12,976 bases of DNA from Thermoanaerobaculia bacterium. GTDB taxonomy: Bacteria > Acidobacteriota > Thermoanaerobaculia > UBA5066. The stretch is from positions 1 through 12,976 of the forward strand of contig JAMQPJ010000587.1 of the NCBI GenBank assembly GCA_023717585.1. The letters run 5' to 3'. Position numbers and translations under genes: made by a program. Below are positions 6,853-12,976 of this stretch, piece by piece; position 1 is the stretch's first letter, and every line of letters starts with the position of its first letter. The notes under the pieces were generated by a model. It did no database searches. It was not told the DNA's origin and saw only the letters and a list, made by a program, of their open reading frames with translations.

Positions 6853-6862
6853 GTCGCCTCTC

Positions 6863-8068
6863 ATGGACCCCGTGAACAAATCGGCCGACCTGTCGGCCCT
6901 GCGCATCGAACGCGAGAGCGGGCCCCGGGGGCGCCGTCTCCTCTATTCGGCGCTCGCGACCCTGTGCGTCGCGCTCGTGGCGGTGTTTTTCATCACGCGA
7001 TCGCGCGGAGGCATGGCGCTCCGGGCTCCGGAGGTCACGACGACCCGCGCGGCCCTCGTGACCCCCACGCAGGCCTCGACGATCCTCACGGCATCGGGCT
7101 ATGTCGTCGCGCGTTCCAAGGCCGAAATTTCGCCGAAGACCGTCGGCCGCATCGCGTGGATCAACCTCGAGGAAGGCCAGCGGGTGAAGAAGGGCGAGCT
7201 CGTCGCGCGGCTCGAGGCGCAGGAGCTGGAAGCGCAGAGGCGATCCTCGCAGGCGCAGCGCGACCAGACGCTCGCGCAGCTCCAGAACGCGCGCCGCGAC
7301 CGCGGGCGCGCCCGGCAGATGCTCGACGAGAAGATCGGAACAGAGCAGGCGTTCGACACGGCCGACGCGCAGGTGAAGGCCTTCGAAGCACAGGTCGCGT
7401 CTTTCGAGGCCCAGGCGCGCTACTACGAGGAGCAGATCAGGAACGCCGAGATCCACGCGCCGATCGACGGCGTCGTCACGGTCAAGAAGGCGTTCCTCGG
7501 CGAGACCGTCGCGCCGCAGGGTTTCGGCGGAGCCGGATCGGCGGGCGCGACGTTCGCCGTGATCGTGGACCTCTCCTCGCTGGAGATGGAAGCCGACATC
7601 AACGAGCAGAACGTGGGCAAGCTGGTTCTCGGGCAACCCGCCGAAGTCGCTCTCGACGCTTATCCGAACAAGCCCTACAAGGCGCGTCTCCGCCAGATCG
7701 TCCCGACGGCCGACCGCCAGAAGGGCTCGGTCAAGGTCAAGATCGAGATCGTCGACAAGGACGTGAAGGTCCTCCCCGAAATGTCCTGCCGCGTCGTCTT
7801 CCTGAATCCCAAGGCGAAGGTGGACGAGACGGCGAAGGCGAAGGTCATGGTGCCCTCGGCCTCGGTCGTCGGGGTCGGCGGGGAGAAGGGCGTCCTCCTC
7901 GTCGCGAACGAGAAGGCGACGTTCAAGCCCCTCGCGTTCGGCCCGGCCGCGGGCACGCAGGTGGAGGTGACGTCCGGCCTTTCGGGCGGCGAGGAGATCG
8001 TCGCGGACGCCGCGTCCGCCGGGCATTCCTGGCGCGCCGAGCAGAAAATCCGAACGAAGAAAGACTGA
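6863..8068 (+). CDS. HlyD/MacA-type periplasmic membrane fusion protein of an ABC exporter
   Basis: From ATG 6863 this gives 401 residues. A short cytoplasmic N-terminus with basic residues (PRGRR, 21-25) precedes one membrane anchor at about 26-45. Residues 88-119 form the first half of a lipoyl-like domain (GRIAWINLEEGQRVKKGELVARL, 95-117). About 118-197 is a Gln/Ala/Glu-rich helical hairpin, and the second lipoyl half follows at AEIHAPIDGVVTVKKAFLGE (195-214). A beta-barrel at about 236-315 and a membrane-proximal domain to about 392 complete the MacA-like order. Such adaptors bridge an inner-membrane ABC permease to an outer-membrane channel; no TolC gene is in the window. It is 20 bases upstream of the ATPase gene, as first gene of the operon. 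A GTG at 6851 is in frame, but ATG 6863 is preferred. The exported substrate is unknown. Confidence 0.9.
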   Translation: MDPVNKSADLSALRIERESGPRGRRLLYSALATLCVALVAVFFITRSRGGMALRAPEVTTTRAALVTPTQASTILTASGYVVARSKAEISPKTVGRIAWINLEEGQRVKKGELVARLEAQELEAQRRSSQAQRDQTLAQLQNARRDRGRARQMLDEKIGTEQAFDTADAQVKAFEAQVASFEAQARYYEEQIRNAEIHAPIDGVVTVKKAFLGETVAPQGFGGAGSAGATFAVIVDLSSLEMEADINEQNVGKLVLGQPAEVALDAYPNKPYKARLRQIVPTADRQKGSVKVKIEIVDKDVKVLPEMSCRVVFLNPKAKVDETAKAKVMVPSASVVGVGGEKGVLLVANEKATFKPLAFGPAAGTQVEVTSGLSGGEEIVADAASAGHSWRAEQKIRTKKD

Positions 8069-8074
8069 CCACCC

Positions 8075-8082
8075 GGGGAAGG
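8075..8082 (+). promoter_or_regulatory. Ribosome-binding site of the ATPase gene
   Basis: The purine-rich GGGGAAGGAGAA just before the ATG at 8089 contains AAGGAG at the usual distance (5-6 bases). It is the clearest Shine-Dalgarno sequence in the exporter operon and fixes the ATPase start inside a much longer open frame. Confidence 0.75.
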
Positions 8083-8088
8083 AGAATC

Positions 8089-8862
8089 ATGAGCTCCGTT
8101 TCGTCTGACACCACGGGAACGCCCGGAACGACTCTCATCCGCATCGACTCGCTCGTGAAGCAGTACACGCGCGACACGCAGGTTCTCAGCGTGCTCGACA
8201 ATCTGTCGCTCACGGTGGACGAGGGCGATTTCGTGGCGCTCATGGGCCCCTCGGGCTCGGGCAAGACCACGCTCCTGAACCTCATCGCGGGCATCGACCG
8301 CCCGACCTCGGGCACGATCCTCGTCGGCGACCGGCAGGTCTCCTCGATGAGCGAGGCCGCGCTCGCGAAGTGGCGCAGCGCGAACATCGGCTTCATCTTC
8401 CAGCTCTACAACCTGGTGCCGGTTCTCACGGCGTTCGAGAACGTGGAGCTCCCGCTCCTCCTCACGAGCCTGAACCGGGCGCGCCGGAGGAAGCAGGCGG
8501 AGCTCGCGCTCTCCGTCGTGGGCCTCACGGACCGCATGGACCACTACCCGCGGCAGCTCTCGGGCGGGCAGGAGCAGCGCGTCGCCATCGCGCGCGCCAT
8601 CGCGACCGACCCGAAGCTCCTCGTCGCCGACGAGCCGACGGGCGACCTCGACTCCCGGAACGGCGAGGAGATCCTCGTCCTCATGGAACGCCTCAACTCC
8701 GAGTTCAGGAAGACGATCGTCATGGTCACGCACGACCCGAAGGCCGCGGGCCGCGCCCACCGTCTCATCCACCTCGACAAGGGCGTGCTCAAGGAAGACG
8801 TGCACGCCGAGCGTGGAAAAGCCGTGGGCATGGCGGCGGCGATCTCCGCCTCCTCCACCTGA
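8089..8862 (+). CDS. ABC transporter ATP-binding protein, LolD/MacB/FtsE type
   Basis: This 257-residue ATPase carries every catalytic motif of an active ABC subunit: Walker A GPSGSGKTT (53-61), Q-loop Gln105 in FIFQLYNLVP, signature LSGGQEQRVAIARA (157-170), Walker B LLVADEPTGDLD (177-188) with catalytic Glu182, and H-loop His215 in VTHD. The LYNLVPVLTAFENVELPL region following the Q-loop is typical of the MacB/LolD/FtsE branch that pairs with FtsX-type permeases. The C-terminal tail after about residue 235 is Ala/Ser-rich and not conserved. It acts on the cytoplasmic face, powering the permeases encoded directly downstream, the first of which begins 13 bases later. Family and role are firm; the transported or extracted substrate is unknown. 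Confidence 0.95.
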   Translation: MSSVSSDTTGTPGTTLIRIDSLVKQYTRDTQVLSVLDNLSLTVDEGDFVALMGPSGSGKTTLLNLIAGIDRPTSGTILVGDRQVSSMSEAALAKWRSANIGFIFQLYNLVPVLTAFENVELPLLLTSLNRARRRKQAELALSVVGLTDRMDHYPRQLSGGQEQRVAIARAIATDPKLLVADEPTGDLDSRNGEEILVLMERLNSEFRKTIVMVTHDPKAAGRAHRLIHLDKGVLKEDVHAERGKAVGMAAAISASST

Positions 8863-8875
8863 AGCCTTCGAGCCC

Positions 8876-10042
8876 ATGAATTTCCTCCCCCTCATCTTCA
8901 AGAACGCGTTCCGCAAGAAGACGCGGACCCTGCTGACGGTCGGCTCGATCGTCCTGCCGCTCCTCGTCATCTGCCTCATGGGGACGTTCCTGAAGGCGCT
9001 GGAGGCGCCGGACCCGAAGACGGCCCGCGGGTCGTTCCGGCTCGTCGTGCGTCACCGCGTCTCCATCTTGACCAGCCTGCCGACGGCGTACGAGGAGACG
9101 GTCCGGCAGCTTCCGGGAGTCGAGGCCGTCTCCGACTTCAATTTCTTCGGCGGCCGGTATCGCGACGGCGGCGCGCGAAACTTCTTCGCGCGGGCCGCCG
9201 TCGATCCAGGAACGATCCTGAACGTCTTCGACGAGGCAGTGATCGTCGAGGGCTCCGCCCGCGACTGGCGTGAAGACCGGACCGGCTGCATCGTCGGGAC
9301 GAATCTCGTCGCCAGGTACGGCTGGAAGCTGGGAGACAGAGTCGTTCTCGTCGGAGACGTCTTTCCGATGACGCTCGAGCTCACGATTCGAGGCGTCTAC
9401 TATCTCGAGAACGGAACGTCGGCGACCCTCTTCTTCGACCGCCGGCTCATCGACGAGCGGTTTCCGTCCTTCAAAGGCTCGGCCTCGACGATCTGGATCA
9501 GGGCGAAGGACGCCGCCGCCTCGGAGCGCCTCGGACCCATGATCGACGCGCTGTTCGAAAACTCCCCTCACCCCACGAAGACGGAGACCGAGAACGCGTT
9601 CCGGAACGGAATGGTGTCGATGCTCGGGAACGTGAAGCTCCTCATGACCTCCATCGGCGCCGTCATCGCCGCCGTCATCCTCCTGATCGCGGGGAACACG
9701 ATGGCGATGGTGGCACGCGAAAGGATCACGGAGATCGCCGTCTTCCGCACGCTCGGCTTCCAGAAATCGACGATTCTCGCGCTCGTCCTCGGCGAGAGCG
9801 TGCTCATCGCGCTCGCCAGCGGGGTTTTGGGCATCCTCATCTTCGTGGCCGCCCAGCCTTCTCTGAAGCGTCTCATCCTGGCGTCCCCGATGTCGAGCCT
9901 CGCGGCAACGTTCCGTCTCTACCCGGAAGTCCTCACTTTCGCGTTCGCGCTGGCCGCGGGGATCGGCGTTCTCGCCGGCCTCGTGCCCGCCCTCCGGTCG
10001 GCGAGCCGCTCCATCGTGGACGGTCTGAGGCAGGTGGCCTGA
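8876..10042 (+). CDS. FtsX/MacB-type ABC transporter permease (first of three)
   Basis: This 388-residue protein has the four-helix MacB/FtsX layout: a basic N-terminus (KNAFRKKTR), a first membrane helix at about 19-38, a periplasmic domain of about 210 residues (40-250), and three helices at about 255-278, 299-325 and 352-373. The cytoplasmic coupling segment ARERITEIAVFRTLGF (280-295) is the conserved motif that contacts the ATPase. It closely resembles the next gene product: 30 of the first 37 residues are identical, and both share SMLGNVKL, NTMAM and GESVL, so the pair arose by tandem duplication. It ends in DGLRQVA. The start at 8876 is chosen because it aligns with the paralogue. The stop overlaps the next start (TGATG), indicating translational coupling. 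Confidence 0.92.
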   Translation: MNFLPLIFKNAFRKKTRTLLTVGSIVLPLLVICLMGTFLKALEAPDPKTARGSFRLVVRHRVSILTSLPTAYEETVRQLPGVEAVSDFNFFGGRYRDGGARNFFARAAVDPGTILNVFDEAVIVEGSARDWREDRTGCIVGTNLVARYGWKLGDRVVLVGDVFPMTLELTIRGVYYLENGTSATLFFDRRLIDERFPSFKGSASTIWIRAKDAAASERLGPMIDALFENSPHPTKTETENAFRNGMVSMLGNVKLLMTSIGAVIAAVILLIAGNTMAMVARERITEIAVFRTLGFQKSTILALVLGESVLIALASGVLGILIFVAAQPSLKRLILASPMSSLAATFRLYPEVLTFAFALAAGIGVLAGLVPALRSASRSIVDGLRQVA

Positions 10043-11202
10043 TGAAGTTCTTTCCGTTCGTCTTCAAGAACCTCTTCCGGAAGAAGACGCGCTCGCTCCT
10101 CACGGTGGGGTCGATCGTCCTTCCCCTCCTCGTGATCTGCATCATGGGGACGATTCTCAGGACGCTCGAGAGCGACCCGACGGGCGGCAAGGGGATGTTC
10201 CGGCTGATCGTGAGGCACAAGGTCTCGCTCACGAACTGGGTCCTCGAGTCCTACATGCCGAAGATCGCACAGCTGCCCGGCGTGACGGAAATCGTCCGGA
10301 TGAACTGGTTCGGCGGGGCGTACATCGACCAGAAGCCGGAGAACATGTTCGCGCGCTTCACGACGTCCGACGCGCAGACGTTTCTCAAGGTCTTCGACGA
10401 GGGCTCGATCGTCCAGGGCTCTGCGAAGGACTGGATCGACGATCGAACGGGAGTCCTCGTGGGCGAGCTCCTCATGAAGAAGTACGGCTGGAAGCTCGGG
10501 CAGAAGATCACGCTGAAGGGCGACATCTATCCCGTGAACGTCGACCTCACGATCCGGGCGACCTTCAAGGGGCCCGACGAGACCGGCGTCTACTTCCACC
10601 ACCAGTACGTCGAGGAAGCCCTCCCCCGGGCAAAGGGCTTCGTGGGCTGGTTCTGGATCAAGGCCGACTCGCTGGCCGCCGTCGAGAGGCTCCCGAAGGA
10701 AATCGACGGGCTGTTCGACAACAGCTCCGTCCCGACCCACACGGAGACGGAGAAGGAGATGCAGAATGGCTTCGTCTCGATGCTCGGGAACGTGAAGCTC
10801 ATGGTCACGGGCATCTCGACGGTCATCGTGTTCGTGATCCTCCTGATCGCCGCCAACACGATGGCGATGACGGCCCGCGAGCGCGTCACGGAGATCGCCG
10901 TCCTCCGGACTCTCGGCTACCCGAAAGGGACGATCCTCGGGATGATGCTCGGCGAGAGCGTCCTTCTCGCCCTCGTCGGCGGAACGCTCGGAGCGCTTCT
11001 CTTCGTGGGCCTTTTCCCCGGGTTCCGCGAGGGGCTCATGTACTCGCCGATGGGCGGCTTCGCCGCGGGCATGCGGCTCTTTCCGGAGATCGTCGCCCTC
11101 GCGTTCGGGATCTCCGTCCTCGTCGGGATCCTCGCGGGACTCGTCCCGGCGATCCGCTCGTCGCAGCGCTCGATCACGGACGGACTCAGGCAGGTTGGTT
11201 GA
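10042..11202 (+). CDS. FtsX/MacB-type ABC transporter permease (second of three, paralogue of the first)
   Basis: This encodes 386 residues with the same order as its upstream paralogue: basic start (KNLFRKKTR), helix at about 19-38, periplasmic domain at about 40-250, and helices at about 253-276, 297-324 and 348-371. The coupling motif is ARERVTEIAVLRTLGY (278-293). The membrane-adjacent parts and the KYGWKLG (147-153) and RTGVLVGE (135-142) segments of the periplasmic domain are close to those of the first permease, while other periplasmic positions have diverged; this suggests two specialised halves of a heterodimer. It ends in DGLRQVG. Its ATG shares one base with the previous stop, so the two are almost certainly translated together. 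Function: energised export or extraction by the MacA-MacB type mechanism, substrate unknown. Confidence 0.92.
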   Translation: MKFFPFVFKNLFRKKTRSLLTVGSIVLPLLVICIMGTILRTLESDPTGGKGMFRLIVRHKVSLTNWVLESYMPKIAQLPGVTEIVRMNWFGGAYIDQKPENMFARFTTSDAQTFLKVFDEGSIVQGSAKDWIDDRTGVLVGELLMKKYGWKLGQKITLKGDIYPVNVDLTIRATFKGPDETGVYFHHQYVEEALPRAKGFVGWFWIKADSLAAVERLPKEIDGLFDNSSVPTHTETEKEMQNGFVSMLGNVKLMVTGISTVIVFVILLIAANTMAMTARERVTEIAVLRTLGYPKGTILGMMLGESVLLALVGGTLGALLFVGLFPGFREGLMYSPMGGFAAGMRLFPEIVALAFGISVLVGILAGLVPAIRSSQRSITDGLRQVG

Positions 11203-11212
11203 AAGGGTACAC

Positions 11213-12391
11213 ATGCTCGGAATCCCCCTGAAGTACAACATCCGGAATCTCTTCGTGAGGAAGGTCACGACCGGCCTCACCGTGCTCGGCATCGGCCTCG
11301 TCGTGGCCGTCTTCCTCTGCGTCATGGCGCTCGGCGAAGGCCTCACGCGCGTCTTCACGGCGTCCGGATCGGAGAGCAACGTCCTCGTGCTCAGGCAGAA
11401 CTCGCAGTCCGAGCTGCAATCGGGGGTCACGCGCGACCAGGTACCGCTCATCCTGACGCTGCCCGGCATCGCGCCGGACGCGGACGGCAAGCCGATGGCG
11501 TCGGCCGAGGCCGTCATCGTCCTCAACCTCGAGAAGCGCGAAGGCGGATCCTCGAACGTCACGATCCGCGGCATCGGGGAGAAGGGCATGAAGCTCCGGC
11601 CGGGGCTCACGCTCGTCGAGGGCCGCTGGTTCTCTCCCGGGAAGTCCGAAGTCGTCGTCTCGCGCAGCATCTCGAGCCGCTTCAAGAACTGCGCGATGGG
11701 CGAGACGATCCGCTTCGGCGCGTACCGCTGGACGGTCGTCGGCCTCTCCGACGCGGGGGGCACCGCTCCCGACAGCGAGATCTGGACGGACGTCGAAGGC
11801 ATGCTCACGGACTTCAAGCGCAACGGCTACTCGTCCGTCCTCGCGAAGACCGCCGGCCGCGCGGCACGCGACCAGTTCCAGGCGGGCCTCTCGGGCGACG
11901 CGCGCCTCGCGCTCGAAGGCAAGGTCGAGCGCAAGTACTACGACGACCAGACTTCGACCGCCGCGCCCATCAAGTTCCTGGGGCTCTTCGTGGGCGTCGT
12001 CATGGCGATCGGCGCCTGCTTCGGCGCGATGAACACGATGTACGCGGCCGTGGCCGCGCGGACGCGTGAGATCGCCACCCTCCGCGCGCTCGGTTTTTCG
12101 CGCATCTCCGTGCTGCTGTCGTTCGTCTTCGAATCCCTGTGCCTCGCGCTCCTCGGGGGCATCGTCGGGTGCGCCCTGGGATGGCTCGCCGTGAAGATCG
12201 CCCTGTCGGGCGTCACGGGCACGACGAACTTCGCGACGTTCTCGGAGGTCGTGTTTGCGTTCCGGCTCACGCCCGCGCTCCTCATGACCGGCATCGTCTT
12301 CTCGCTCGTGATGGGTTTCTTCGGGGGCCTCTTCCCGGCCGGCCGGGCCGCCTTCACGAAGATCACGAACGCTCTGCGGCAGGTCGGCTGA
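11213..12391 (+). CDS. FtsX/MacB-type ABC transporter permease (third, divergent)
   Basis: From ATG 11213 this is 392 residues. GAAAGGG at 11201-11207 lies 5 bases upstream and supports this start over an in-frame TTG at 11195. Helices are at about 19-40, 254-280, 298-328 and 353-375, with a periplasmic domain at about 45-250 that includes TIRGIGEKG and LVEGRWFSPGKSEVVVS (133-149), typical of the MacB periplasmic core domain. The coupling segment is AARTREIATLRALGFS (281-296), the standard MacB form. It differs clearly from the two preceding permeases in the N-terminal and periplasmic sequence, yet ends in the same style (NALRQVG). It starts 10 bases after the second permease stop, so it belongs to the operon. 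It might form homodimers or pair with one of the other two; sequence alone does not decide. Confidence 0.92.
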   Translation: MLGIPLKYNIRNLFVRKVTTGLTVLGIGLVVAVFLCVMALGEGLTRVFTASGSESNVLVLRQNSQSELQSGVTRDQVPLILTLPGIAPDADGKPMASAEAVIVLNLEKREGGSSNVTIRGIGEKGMKLRPGLTLVEGRWFSPGKSEVVVSRSISSRFKNCAMGETIRFGAYRWTVVGLSDAGGTAPDSEIWTDVEGMLTDFKRNGYSSVLAKTAGRAARDQFQAGLSGDARLALEGKVERKYYDDQTSTAAPIKFLGLFVGVVMAIGACFGAMNTMYAAVAARTREIATLRALGFSRISVLLSFVFESLCLALLGGIVGCALGWLAVKIALSGVTGTTNFATFSEVVFAFRLTPALLMTGIVFSLVMGFFGGLFPAGRAAFTKITNALRQVG

Positions 12392-12411
12392 GACGAGAAG
12401 AGAGGAGAGGC

Positions 12412-12417
12412 AGGAGG
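12412..12417 (+). promoter_or_regulatory. Strong ribosome-binding site of the EVE-domain gene
   Basis: AGGAGG with 5 bases to the ATG at 12423 is a perfect Shine-Dalgarno sequence, within a purine-rich 31-base gap after the third permease gene. It contrasts with the several genes here that have no recognisable ribosome-binding site. Confidence 0.8.
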
Positions 12418-12422
12418 CCGAG

Positions 12423-12812
12423 ATGGCGGACTGGCTGGTGAAGACGGAGCCCGGGGACTACTCCTTTGAGGATCTGAGAAGGGAGAAAGAGACGGTCTGG
12501 ACCGGCGTGAAGAACCCCGTGGCGCTGAAGAACCTGCGGGCGATGAAGACGGGCGACCGCGTCATCGTCTACCACACGGGTGACGAGAAGTCCGCGGTAG
12601 GCGCCGCGACCGTGACCGCCTTCGAAGAAAATCCGAAAAACGCCACGGAGCCGCGAGTCGTCCTTCGGGCGGCAAAGCCCCTCCCCCGCCCTATTCCACT
12701 CAAAGAAATCAAATCTCTTCCCCTCTTCTCCGACTCCCCTCTCGTGCGGATCGGCCGCCTCTCCGTCGTCCCGCTCACCGCCGCCCAGTACGGGTTCCTC
12801 TCGGGCGGCTGA
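12423..12812 (+). CDS. EVE domain-containing protein (compact form)
   Basis: This 129-residue protein is a single EVE domain, related to PUA folds and YTH domains. Diagnostic pieces are the N-terminal WLVKTEPGDYSFEDL (4-18), VWTGVKNPVALKNLRAMKTGD (25-45), VIVYHTG (47-53) followed by AVGAATV (58-64), and the late PLPRPIPLKEIKSLP...LVRIGRLSVVPLT (86-119). EVE domains are thought to bind modified bases in nucleic acid, and some are linked to restriction or RNA modification; the role of stand-alone forms is not settled. At 129 residues it is shorter than common bacterial members (about 140-155), mainly because the loop between the central strands is reduced (about 65-80). Bases 12661-12740 are richer in A and T than their surroundings. 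It is cytoplasmic and followed after 5 bases by the Rrf2-type gene. Confidence 0.9.
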   Translation: MADWLVKTEPGDYSFEDLRREKETVWTGVKNPVALKNLRAMKTGDRVIVYHTGDEKSAVGAATVTAFEENPKNATEPRVVLRAAKPLPRPIPLKEIKSLPLFSDSPLVRIGRLSVVPLTAAQYGFLSGG

Positions 12813-12817
12813 CCGGG

Positions 12818-12976
12818 ATGTTCTTCACGCGCGCCCAGGAGATCGCGCTGGCCGCGCTCCCTCTCCTCGATCCGCGAGGAGCCTCCGGGATCGGACGCGG
12901 CGTCACGGAAATCGCGGAGGCGGCCGGCGTTCCCGCGCCGTTTCTCTCCAAGGTGCTCAGGCGCCTCGTGGACCGC
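12818..12976 (+). CDS. Rrf2 family transcriptional regulator, N-terminal part (runs off the right edge)
   Basis: Fifty-three codons are visible from ATG 12818 and the frame is open to the window end. MFFTRAQEIALAALPLL (1-17) and VTEIAEAAGVPAPFLSKVLRRLVD (29-52) match the start of the winged-helix domain in Rrf2/BadM-type regulators, which commonly read LFTRAxEYALRAL...EIAExxxIPxxFLxKIL. The family includes IscR and NsrR, which sense Fe-S clusters or nitric oxide through three cysteines in the C-terminal half; that half is not in the window, so a cluster cannot be judged. The segment DPRGASGIGRG (18-28) is a slightly long turn. The gene begins 5 bases after the EVE gene stop with no clear ribosome-binding site, suggesting translational coupling. 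Family assignment is good for the part seen. Confidence 0.82.
   Translation, partial: MFFTRAQEIALAALPLLDPRGASGIGRGVTEIAEAAGVPAPFLSKVLRRLVDR

Noticed and set aside
6851..6853. In-frame GTG as alternative start of the membrane fusion protein
   Set aside because: It overlaps the -10-like hexamer and has no ribosome-binding site; ATG 6863 is preferred, though this is not certain.
6680..8026. 448-codon minus-strand open frame opposite the fusion protein gene
   Set aside because: Arg/Asp/Leu-rich shadow without motifs, opposite a clear HlyD-family gene.
11195..11212. TTG start giving the third permease six extra residues
   Set aside because: The ATG at 11213 has a well-placed GAAAGGG, and the extra residues do not match the N-termini of the other permeases.
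1..12976. Search for CRISPR arrays, tRNA genes, insertion sequences or phage genes
   Set aside because: No spaced repeats, cloverleaf-like segments, transposase motifs or terminal inverted repeats were seen on reading both strands.

Overview
The window is a GC-rich bacterial segment (roughly two thirds G+C) packed with protein genes. No stretch above 300 bases lacks a gene, and I see no rRNA, tRNA, CRISPR array or insertion sequence. The best taxonomic hint is a von Willebrand-like protein of the lineage-expanded type typical of Acidobacteriota (TIGR03436-like). With an OPT transporter, a PQQ-type sugar dehydrogenase and extreme third-position GC, it suggests an acidobacterial or similar soil/sediment lineage; this is inference.

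Layout. Positions 1-1769 (minus strand): a yceH/DUF480 gene followed 10 bases later by the N-terminal half of an OPT-family transporter that runs off the left edge. Positions 1770-1859: a divergent intergenic region with a 14-bp tandem repeat. Positions 1860-6819 (plus strand): a secreted PQQ-dependent aldose/sorbosone-type dehydrogenase, an unrecognised 105-residue single-span membrane protein preceded by a 12-codon minicistron, a secreted acidobacterial VWA-like protein, and a group II PLP-dependent amino acid decarboxylase homologue. Positions 6863-12391: a five-gene MacAB-like exporter operon (HlyD/MacA membrane fusion protein, LolD/MacB-type ATPase, three FtsX/MacB permeases). Positions 12423-12976: a compact EVE-domain protein and the start of an Rrf2-family regulator cut by the right edge.

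How the genes work together. The exporter is the clearest functional unit: the ATPase should energise the FtsX-type permeases, which hand substrate or mechanical force to the periplasmic adaptor. No outer-membrane TolC partner is in the window. The first two permeases are an obvious tandem duplication; the third is a more distant relative. One ATPase served by three permeases suggests heterodimers or alternative dimers.

The most unusual observation is in the decarboxylase. Nearly all family motifs are intact, but the lysine that forms the PLP Schiff base (NPHKW motif) is replaced by asparagine (NPHNW, residue 303). It is either a pseudoenzyme, a protein with changed chemistry, or a single-base error. 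Other points of interest are possible leaderless promoters (a -10-like hexamer 8-10 bases before three start codons that lack a Shine-Dalgarno sequence), the minicistron that takes the strong ribosome-binding site ahead of the orphan membrane protein, and the VWA-like protein without the canonical metal-binding motif.
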